Assembly: GCA_038741495.1 (NCBI GenBank)
Contig: JAVYKX010000001.1
Location: 180,918-244,917 of the forward strand
DNA from: Thermofilum sp.
Lineage (GTDB): Archaea > Thermoproteota > Thermoprotei > Thermofilales > Thermofilaceae
Length of the DNA stretch: 64,000 bases
Direction of reading: 5' to 3'
The notes beneath the pieces are model-generated. The model did not search any database, was not told the DNA's origin, and worked only from the letters and a program-made list of their open reading frames with translations. Numbering within the stretch: the first letter of the stretch is position 1; each line of letters starts with the position of its first letter. The position numbers and the translations under genes were made by a program. Below are positions 58,269 to 64,000 of this stretch, in pieces.

Positions 58269-59150
58269 TTACACCACTTGCTCGCGAGAGAGCGCCCCGG
58301 AGATTTCAGATAAGGCTTCCTCCGCGGCGAGCTTATCCTCCGAGGTTACTGCGTGGTCGCTGTACCTGGCTTTCTCGAACAAGTTGGTAAGGGTGGTTAG
58401 AGCTTCCTTAGGTAGCCACGGGAAAGCGGTGTTGGCGCCCGCCATTATCTCCCTCGCGGTCATGTAACGCGTCACGGTAAAGCCCCTCTTCTCGAGGATT
58501 CTGCAAAAATCTTCGTATAGAGAGCATATCACCGCCCTAAGGTCCTCGCCCGCCCTTAAGCGCTCTAGCGCTACGGCTGCCACCTCTTTAACCTCTGCCG
58601 GACTCTCTGCGCGGCTGTAAACCTCCTCTTTGTACCTCAGCATGGCGACCGCAATCGCAACGATAGGGATCACGGCCAGAACTGCAGCCAACGCTGTGAG
58701 AGGTTGCTCGATAGTCCCGGCGCCCGCTGCTGAAGACACTAGCATAGCGGAGGTGGCGTTGGACAGCTGCTCTGTCATGTTCTGCTGCACTGCTCCGGGA
58801 AGACCTCCCACTTCTTCCACGCCAGCTGTCTCAGCTTCTCTTCTGAGCAGAAGCGCCAGGGCTATGAGGATCAGGAAGAGCACCTGAGTTAGCAGAGCGC
58901 TCCTCACGCGCCCCCAATCCTCAGCTTCTCGAGAGTAGGGCCGCCTTCTGAAGAGCTCGCGTAAAACGCTCGCTATGTAGCTGCTGTTGAGAGTAACACC
59001 TATGGAAAACATCGCGAGAAGAGCCACTCCAAGAATCTGCAGAGCCGTTGAGACATCCACCTCTCCCTCTATGCGCGCAGCGGAGGCTCCCGACGCCAGC
59101 GCTAAAGCTGCAGAAACGAAGGTCATCGCCAAGACGGTTGATCTACGCAT
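58269..59150 (-). CDS. DUF4129-like membrane protein
   Basis: The 293 residues show an N-terminal signal or helix, two or three further helices (VALLAMFSIGVTLNSSYIA, LLTQVLFLILIALALLL, ALAAVLAVIPIVAIAVAML) and a cytosolic domain. That domain (about 195-290) has the DUF4129 pattern: a helix with ICSLYEDFCRILEKRGF, then TAREIMAGANTAFPWLPKEA and LTNLFEKARYSDHAVTSED. DUF4129 proteins are common partners of MoxR, DUF58 and transglutaminase-like proteins. Its start overlaps the ArsA-like stop by one base. Confidence 0.8.
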   Translation of the reverse strand: MRRSTVLAMTFVSAALALASGASAARIEGEVDVSTALQILGVALLAMFSIGVTLNSSYIASVLRELFRRRPYSREAEDWGRVRSALLTQVLFLILIALALLLRREAETAGVEEVGGLPGAVQQNMTEQLSNATSAMLVSSAAGAGTIEQPLTALAAVLAVIPIVAIAVAMLRYKEEVYSRAESPAEVKEVAAVALERLRAGEDLRAVICSLYEDFCRILEKRGFTVTRYMTAREIMAGANTAFPWLPKEALTTLTNLFEKARYSDHAVTSEDKLAAEEALSEISGALSREQVV

Positions 59151-60052
59151 TAACAGTCACCGAGCTTCGAGGCTTTTACAACTTCGCAAACCACCTCCTC
59201 TTTGAGAAGCCCCCTCAACTCCTCAACACCGCGTGGTGAGCTCTCAAACAGGGGGATTCTGAAGAGAGGCGAGGAGACCGGTATTGATCCTCTCAGCTTC
59301 CTCTCTATCTCGCGGCTCTCCTCCCTTCTCTCGTCAAACATGTTCAGGAATACCCCTTTGAGCTCGATACCGGCTACCGAAAGCTCTCGAATAACTTTCA
59401 CCGCTACCGCGTAGTCCACGGGCATAGGTCTAGTCACGAGGAACGCTATATGGCTCTCGGACTTCAGAAACTCCAGCACGTCGTGGGCAAGCTTCCTCCA
59501 TGATTCGATCAGCTCCAGCGGTTCCGCGGCCCCGCTTCGAATCCTCTCGATAACGCCCTTCACCTTCAAGTACATCTTCGCCGCCTCGCTTAGGTGATCG
59601 TAGAACTCTTTCTCGATCTTCACCATACGCAGTCCTCCCCCTGTCGCCATCGTATCCCACACGAGAGCGTCGTAGCCACCTGCTCTAGCTTTCTCGTAAA
59701 CGTAGTAGAGCGTAAACTCTTCCACGATACCTGGCGCACCCGCAACGTAGTCGATTACCTCCCTTCCCACGGGAAAGATGCTGGACGCTACACGGTAAAC
59801 CTCGTCACCGAACCTCTGCTTCCACAGCTCTATTATGCTATCCTCAGTCAGCTGCTCAGCGTAAAGGTTCTCGGCGACTTTCACGGGGGCTGAAGGCACG
59901 TCTACAGCTAGCACGTCGGGGAGGGAGGGGACGAAATCCGTGGAGAGCAAAAGGACTCTATACCCTTTCTCTGCGAGCCTAACAGCCACCGCGCTTGAAA
60001 CCGTGGTCTTTCCAACACCCCCCTTCCCCCAGAAACTTAAAACCCTCACCAA
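59150..60052 (-). CDS. ArsA/Get3-type ATPase
   Basis: The 300-residue protein is a deviant P-loop ATPase: VLSFWGKGGVGKTTVSSAVA (Walker A with signature lysine), switch I aspartate in VLLLSTDFVPSLPDVLAV and switch II DALVWDTMATGGGLRMV. The ArsA half-size and the FLVTRPMPVDYAVAVKVIRE segment fit the Get3/ArsA group. The metal-binding cysteine pair of Get3 is not obvious. It leads the MoxR-DUF58 genes by overlap with DUF4129, which is unusual. It may help target or assemble the membrane subunits encoded next to it, by inference. Confidence 0.87.
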   Translation of the reverse strand: MVRVLSFWGKGGVGKTTVSSAVAVRLAEKGYRVLLLSTDFVPSLPDVLAVDVPSAPVKVAENLYAEQLTEDSIIELWKQRFGDEVYRVASSIFPVGREVIDYVAGAPGIVEEFTLYYVYEKARAGGYDALVWDTMATGGGLRMVKIEKEFYDHLSEAAKMYLKVKGVIERIRSGAAEPLELIESWRKLAHDVLEFLKSESHIAFLVTRPMPVDYAVAVKVIRELSVAGIELKGVFLNMFDERREESREIERKLRGSIPVSSPLFRIPLFESSPRGVEELRGLLKEEVVCEVVKASKLGDC

Positions 60053-60077
60053 GGATACCCCACTCTTACAGCTGCTT

Positions 60078-60572
60078 TCACAGGGTTCTATTAAATTTTG
60101 TAAGAGCGCCTTCTATCATAAGGAGGAGTCTTTTTCTCTCAGCGCCGAGAGCGTAGCCGCCCAGGCTACGCGAACCAACAACTCTGTGGCAGGGTATCAG
60201 CACCAGGACGGGGTTTCTCCCGAGAATCCGCCCCACTGCTCGCGGAACTAGACCAGTTCTCCTCGCTAGCTGCCCGTACGTGGATGTTTCGCCGTAAGGT
60301 ATCCTAAGAACTTCTCTGAAAACTCTCGAAGAAACCCCTTCCTCGGGTAGCCTGGGCCGGTAAGAGAATACGCGTCTTTCACCGCGCAGGTACTCCTGAA
60401 GTTCCTCCAGAAGGCTAGCCGCTAAATCTCCTCCCGCTGCGGGCTCCGCTATGCCAGGTAAGGGTGTGCGCGCGAGGAAATCTTCGGTGTGGAGAAGGAG
60501 CACTTCACGCTCGCGAACGGCTGCGCACAGCTTACCTAAGATTGTTTGCGCGCAAGCGACCTCAACGCTCAC
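60078..60572 (-). CDS. ogt: Methylated-DNA--protein-cysteine methyltransferase
   Basis: This suicide enzyme removes alkyl groups from O6-guanine. The 164 residues carry the active-site motif VLIPCHRVVGS with acceptor C128, the helix-turn-helix SSRVFREVLRIPYGETSTYG with QLARRTGLVPRAVGRILGRN (arginine finger R114 region), and GGYALGAERKRLLLMIEGA. It is complete. Its start overlaps the small upstream gene by 11 bases, and its stop lies 25 nt before the ArsA-like gene, so it may be part of the long minus-strand operon. Confidence 0.95.
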   Translation of the reverse strand: MSVEVACAQTILGKLCAAVREREVLLLHTEDFLARTPLPGIAEPAAGGDLAASLLEELQEYLRGERRVFSYRPRLPEEGVSSRVFREVLRIPYGETSTYGQLARRTGLVPRAVGRILGRNPVLVLIPCHRVVGSRSLGGYALGAERKRLLLMIEGALTKFNRTL

Positions 60573-60771
60573 TTAAGAACACCTTTATGTAGTCTCCCAC
60601 GACGGAAACCCTGTACCTTCTTTCAATGACTTTTAGGGCCTCTGTTACTTCTTCGCGCGAGTAACCCTTGGCGATCAAGTCCTCGATGAGAACCCTGCCA
60701 ACGTTATTTACCGCATCCCTGGCTGCGAGCTCAACTATGATCTCGGCGAGCTCTAAAACGCGGTGCTCCAC
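60562..60771 (-). CDS. Small hypothetical protein upstream of ogt
   Basis: The 69-residue protein is largely helical (VLELAEIIVELAARDAVNNV) and contains a possible winged-helix pattern: IEDLIAKGYSREEVTEALKV followed by two strands (YRVSVVGDYIKVFLSE). I do not recognise it. It overlaps ogt by 11 bases and is the first gene of the minus-strand operon. It could be a small regulator of that operon, but this is only suggested by fold and position. Confidence 0.6.
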   Translation of the reverse strand: MEHRVLELAEIIVELAARDAVNNVGRVLIEDLIAKGYSREEVTEALKVIERRYRVSVVGDYIKVFLSER

Positions 60772-60830
60772 GCTCCAGCACTACCAACGTGTCTGCTAAA
60801 AGTTTTTAGGGGCCCGTATTTTCTCGTGGC

Positions 60831-61979
60831 GTGTCTGCTGAGAGCCTGGCTGTAGTTACTCACGCTGCCCAGGTGCCTCGCGTCTCGATCATTATCCCTG
60901 CTTACCGCGGCGATAGCAGGCTGATAGAGCTGGCTAAAAGGGTTCTAGCCGACCCGTACCCGGCGAAAGAGCTCGTAATCGTGCTGGACGAGCCCCTGGC
61001 TAGCGTGGCTCAGCAGCTGGCTGAGCTGCAGGGCTGCAAGCTTTTGATAAGCCCGGTGAGGATGGGGAAAGTTAGAGCGCTCAACAGAGCTCTTAAGGAG
61101 TCTAAGGGGGATATCCTCATCCTCCTCGACGATGATGTTCTCATCGAGGATGAGGGCTTTATCTCGAAGATCGCCAACTCGATGAAACGCTACGATCTAG
61201 CAGATATAAAGAAAGTTATTGTTGGTGACTCTCTTCTAGCTAAGCTCGTCTACATCGAGTACGTGGCGGTGAACTTCGCGAGCAAGCTCATGGCGAAGTA
61301 CGCTGGCAGGACTTTAGCAATCAACGGCGCAGCTTTCGCGATAAAGAGAGAGGTTCTCGAGAAGCTGGGAGGTTTCCCCGCTACTCTCACGGAGGACTTC
61401 GACCTCGGCTTAAAGTGCTTTATAAGCGGCTGCAGCTTCACTTATATCGAGGAAACACACGTTTTGAACTTTCCTCCAGATAGCTGGGGGGAATGGCTCA
61501 AGCAGCGGAAGCGGTGGGCTGTCGGCGTTGCCGACTGGCTGAGAAGGAACTTCCACGCCATCCTTACGGCGGTGGTGGCTGCGCCGCACATCATCATCCC
61601 TAGCCTGCTCCTACTCGTTCCCTCTATAGCTACTTTCGCACTCACACTGGCTCTCTACAACTTCAGCGTGTACAAGGCTCTCTTGCTCGCACTCCTCTTG
61701 CTTGCTTCAGCCGTCTCCCAGGTGATCCCAGTAGCCACGGCCCTGACTGTTAACGTTCAGCTCCTGTACCTCGTGACGACAACACCCCTACTTGTAGCTC
61801 TCGCAGTCTTCGCGCTATGGCACGCAGCAGCTTCCAGAAGCCTTGGCCTCCGCTCAAGAGTGCTCTACTACCCGCTGTACCTCTTCGTCTACCAAACGCT
61901 GTGGCTGGTAATCCTGCTGGCAGGCTTCTTCAGAGTTATCGTTTTCCGAAAAACTAGCGTAGACGACTGGGTAGTGTAG
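60831..61979 (+). CDS. Membrane-bound processive-type family 2 glycosyltransferase
   Basis: The 382 residues resemble hyaluronan and cellulose synthases. The GT-A domain has RVSIIIPAYRGDSRLIELAK, the metal site DILILLDDDVLI (DDD), the acceptor-side aspartate in LTEDFDLGLKCF (TED) and the polymer-binding QRKRWAVGVADW (QxxRW). Four or five C-terminal helices (LLLLVPSIATFALTLALYNF to LYLFVYQTLWLVILLAGFF) anchor it. The GTG at 60831 is the start. The sugar and product are not readable. It is divergent from the small gene at 60771. Confidence 0.87.
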   Translation: MSAESLAVVTHAAQVPRVSIIIPAYRGDSRLIELAKRVLADPYPAKELVIVLDEPLASVAQQLAELQGCKLLISPVRMGKVRALNRALKESKGDILILLDDDVLIEDEGFISKIANSMKRYDLADIKKVIVGDSLLAKLVYIEYVAVNFASKLMAKYAGRTLAINGAAFAIKREVLEKLGGFPATLTEDFDLGLKCFISGCSFTYIEETHVLNFPPDSWGEWLKQRKRWAVGVADWLRRNFHAILTAVVAAPHIIIPSLLLLVPSIATFALTLALYNFSVYKALLLALLLLASAVSQVIPVATALTVNVQLLYLVTTTPLLVALAVFALWHAAASRSLGLRSRVLYYPLYLFVYQTLWLVILLAGFFRVIVFRKTSVDDWVV

Positions 61980-62018
61980 ACGGTTTCTCGACTAGAGTCG
62001 AAGACAACCTCGACAACG

Positions 62019-62027
62019 CTTAAATAC
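62019..62027 (+). promoter_or_regulatory. TATA box of the KipA-like/carboxylase operon
   Basis: CTTAAATAC lies about 35 nt before the ATG at 62058. Transcription would start near 62047, inside the inverted repeat listed next. Confidence 0.5.
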
Positions 62028-62030
62028 CAC

Positions 62031-62057
62031 ACAGGTGCAGCACCCTGCAGCACCTGT
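62031..62057. promoter_or_regulatory. Inverted repeat directly before the ATG of the carboxylase operon
   Basis: ACAGGTGC (62031-62038) and GCACCTGT (62050-62057) are perfect eight-base arms separated by 11 bases. The second arm ends one base before the ATG. A direct repeat of GCAGCACC overlaps it. It may be an operator over the transcript start or, if transcription starts earlier, a hairpin covering the start codon region. Confidence 0.5.
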
Positions 62058-62627
62058 ATGACGCTCGTAGTACGCTCAGCAAGCAAAGCCTTCATCGTGC
62101 CTAATCCCCTGCTCTCAGCAGATAAGTACCTTCACTCCGCAGCTAACGTGCTTTGCCTCAATCCGATCATGGCTCCCGCGATAGAGGTGGGGGGCGGGGA
62201 CCTTTTCCTCGAAACCGACACACCGGTGCTTGCAGCTGTAGCGGGAGAGGCTGATGTGAGCGCCGATGGCCGGAGAGTATCTTCGTGGGCGGCTGTCCGC
62301 TTCACTCGAAGCCTGGAGGTTCACGCAGGGAAGAAAGCTTACGTGTCTATTAAGGGGCTTCGCAGCGAGGCGGAGGGTAGAGCCCCCCTGCACAGCGGCC
62401 ACTCTCTAGCTCTCAACTCGACCGAGCTGGACGGTGTCGAGCCGCGCTTGCTTGCGGCGCTCAAGGCTCCCCCCTCCCTTAGGGGCGACGGAGGGGATTG
62501 GCTGCAGGCAGCTTCGAGGCTGCAGAGGTACCTTCAGTTCCTAGCGGATATCGTCCAGAGAGGTGCCGAGCTGGTGCGCGTAAACCTGGGAGGAGTTGAG
62601 TACGAAGCTTGGGTTCTCGAGCTCTAA
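62058..62627 (+). CDS. Short KipA/PxpC-like (biotin-dependent carboxyltransferase-domain) protein
   Basis: The 189-residue protein resembles the N-terminal part of KipA/PxpC, the cyclophilin-like domain also found in urea amidolyase: LNPIMAPAIEVGGGDLFLET, VLAAVAGEADVSADGRRVSS, a VHAGKKAYVSIKGL strand pair and a later GSRS-like HSGHSLALNSTEL. PxpC is about 300 residues; this is shorter and its second half is replaced by a helical region (WLQAASRLQRYLQFLADIVQ). It lies 12 nt before the acyl-CoA carboxylase gene. A function with that enzyme is inferred from position. My family call is tentative. Confidence 0.6.
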   Translation: MTLVVRSASKAFIVPNPLLSADKYLHSAANVLCLNPIMAPAIEVGGGDLFLETDTPVLAAVAGEADVSADGRRVSSWAAVRFTRSLEVHAGKKAYVSIKGLRSEAEGRAPLHSGHSLALNSTELDGVEPRLLAALKAPPSLRGDGGDWLQAASRLQRYLQFLADIVQRGAELVRVNLGGVEYEAWVLEL

Positions 62628-62639
62628 CAGGGACCGCTT

Positions 62640-64000
62640 ATGAGCGATAAGCTAGCGCGTCTACTTGAGCTCAGGAAGAGAGCTGAGGTTGCCGACCCAG
62701 CCGCTGCGCAGAAGCTGCGAGAGCAGGGTAAGCTCACGGCGTGGGAAAGGCTCAACCTGCTTCTCGATAGGGACTCCTTCGTTCCGATAGGGCGCTTCGT
62801 CCTGCACAGGGCTACGGCATTCGGCATGGAGTCTAGGAAAGCTTACGGGGACGGCGTGCTAGCTGGTCTTGGGACGGTTGACGGCAGAAAAGTGGCCGTG
62901 TACGCCCAGGATTTCACGTTCATGGGAGGTAGCGTAGGCGAAATGCACGCCTCTAAGATAGCTAGAGTGATCGAGCTCTCGCTGAAGATGGGCATCCCGC
63001 TGATTGGCCTCAATGAGTCGGGCGGTGCGAGGATACAGGAGGGTGTAGACTCCCTCAAGGGCTACGGCGAGATATTCTACAGGAACGTGCTCGCGAGCGG
63101 AGTGGTTCCTCAGATCGTCGCCATTCTCGGGCCCTGCGCCGGCGGCGCGGTTTACTCTCCGGCGCTGGCCGACTTCATAATCATGACTAGAGGCAGCTAC
63201 ATGTACATCACAGGCCCTAAGGTGGTGAAAGCCGCTGTCGGCGAGGACGTTACTCATGAGAGTCTCGGAGGAGCCGAGGTTCACGCCTCGAAGAGCGGGG
63301 TGGCGCACTTCGTCGTCGAGAGGGACGAGGATGCTATCCGCCTGATCAAGAAGCTTTTGAGCTACCTGCCCAGCAACAACGCTGAAGACCCACCCTTCCT
63401 TGACACCGGCGATGACCCGCTCCGGGAGGACGCGCAGCTGGACAGCGTGGTCCCCGACGACCCGGTGAAGCCTTACGACGTCCGCGAGGTCATCTCTAGA
63501 GTATTCGACGCGGGCTCTTTCCTCGAAGTGCACGTCCACTTCGCTCCCAGTGCGGTTGTAGGGTTCGCGCGGCTCGGAGGTTTCCCGGTCTGTGTAGTGG
63601 CTAACCAGCCGGCTTACATGGCTGGAAGCCTCGACATCGACTCGTCCGACAAGATTTCCAGGTTCGTGACCTTCTGCGACGCGTTCAACTTCCCAGTGAT
63701 AACGTTCGTGGACGTACCTGGTTTCTTGCCGGGCACTGTCCAGGAGCACGGCGGAGTGATACGCCACGGTGCCAAGATCATATACGCCTACTCCGACGCC
63801 ACCGTCCCCAAGCTCACCGTGATTCTGAGGAAAGCTTACGGCGGCGCTTACATCGCGATGGGCAGCAAGCACCTTGGCGCTGACTACGTCGTCGCGTGGC
63901 CCTCCGCCGAGATCGCGGTAATGGGACCGGAAGCAGCGATCGAGATAATCTACAGGAGGGAGCTCGAGAAGGCGCCTAACCCAGAAGAGTTGGTGAAGCA
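62640..64000 (+). CDS. pccB: Acyl-CoA (propionyl/acetyl-CoA) carboxylase, carboxyltransferase beta subunit (partial)
   Basis: The frame opens at the ATG at 62640 and continues to the right edge, showing 453 residues of an expected 510-530. It transfers carboxyl from carboxybiotin to acetyl- or propionyl-CoA. Visible blocks are KLTAWERLNLLLDRDSF, FMGGSVGEMHASKIARVIEL, IGLNESGGARIQEGVDSLKG, LGPCAGGAVYSPALADFIIM, the second half motif VDVPGFLPGTVQEHGGVIRH and KAYGGAYIAMGSKHLGADY. Both oxyanion-stabilising glycine pairs are present. The biotin carboxylase and biotin carrier are presumably downstream. It is co-transcribed with the KipA-like gene. Confidence 0.95.
   Translation, partial: MSDKLARLLELRKRAEVADPAAAQKLREQGKLTAWERLNLLLDRDSFVPIGRFVLHRATAFGMESRKAYGDGVLAGLGTVDGRKVAVYAQDFTFMGGSVGEMHASKIARVIELSLKMGIPLIGLNESGGARIQEGVDSLKGYGEIFYRNVLASGVVPQIVAILGPCAGGAVYSPALADFIIMTRGSYMYITGPKVVKAAVGEDVTHESLGGAEVHASKSGVAHFVVERDEDAIRLIKKLLSYLPSNNAEDPPFLDTGDDPLREDAQLDSVVPDDPVKPYDVREVISRVFDAGSFLEVHVHFAPSAVVGFARLGGFPVCVVANQPAYMAGSLDIDSSDKISRFVTFCDAFNFPVITFVDVPGFLPGTVQEHGGVIRHGAKIIYAYSDATVPKLTVILRKAYGGAYIAMGSKHLGADYVVAWPSAEIAVMGPEAAIEIIYRRELEKAPNPEELVK

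Noticed and set aside
1-64000. CRISPR arrays, insertion sequences, att sites or integrases
   Set aside because: No regularly spaced repeats, transposase or integrase motifs, or tRNA-associated direct repeats were seen.

Overview
The window is a compact, GC-rich piece of a hyperthermophilic crenarchaeal (Thermoproteota) chromosome. Evidence includes archaeal ribosomal protein operons with eukaryote-type members (S4e, L32e, L19e), SecY, Alba, NAC, ABCE1/Rli1, a THUMP protein, a probable KEOPS Cgi121 subunit, the bifunctional FBP aldolase/phosphatase, a tungsten-type aldehyde:ferredoxin oxidoreductase, a GH57 glycosidase, TATA-box promoters, frequent GTG/TTG starts and tight gene overlaps. Gene content and base composition suggest the Thermofilum lineage; this is inference from memory of the group, not a database result. 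I found no rRNA, tRNA, CRISPR array, transposon or integrase. No gene-free stretch exceeds about 190 bases.

Layout. 1-2223 (minus): two membrane proteins, the second ending in an AAA-like domain without a P-loop. 2341-5708 (plus): prolidase, DUF99 protein, MTR-1-P isomerase, hypothetical. 5819-12629: a spc-type operon (L24, S4e, L5, S14, S8, L32e, L19e, L18, S5, L30, L15, SecY) lacking S17 and L14 upstream. 12768-16897: a small winged-helix protein, a 30-residue ORF, a SPOUT methylase, then L3-L4-L23-L2. An NADH dehydrogenase-like flavoprotein on the other strand separates L2 from S19, which now leads an L11-L1-L10 operon. AlaS, NAC, a phospholipid synthase and RtcA follow.

25665-42122 is mixed informational and central metabolism: SAM hydroxide adenosyltransferase, half-size TFS, THUMP, Cgi121-like, ABCE1, Alba, GH57, glycerate kinase, SSB, glycosyltransferase, flippase-like membrane protein, SWIM protein, phosphoesterase, IMPase, TatD, PAC2-like protein, FBP aldolase/phosphatase and a polynucleotide kinase. 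A well-formed box C/D sRNA follows the TatD stop codon; its second guide matches a conserved 23S rRNA segment.

42198-48298 is a molybdenum/tungsten locus: MobA, a JAMM protease, an M42 peptidase, AOR, a polyferredoxin, MoaD and a ModE-like regulator. The AOR TATA box lies inside a near-perfect 24-bp palindrome with CG-bounded half-sites resembling ModE operators. A symmetric TATA element sits between the divergent polyferredoxin and MoaD genes.

48454-64000 holds carbamate kinase, a secreted transglutaminase-like pair, TldE/TldD, a zinc-lid adenylate kinase, a minus-strand operon (small protein, Ogt, ArsA-like ATPase, DUF4129-like protein, small membrane protein, MoxR, DUF58, membrane protein), a processive-type glycosyltransferase, and an operon joining a short KipA/PxpC-like protein to the carboxyltransferase subunit of an acyl-CoA carboxylase that runs off the right edge.
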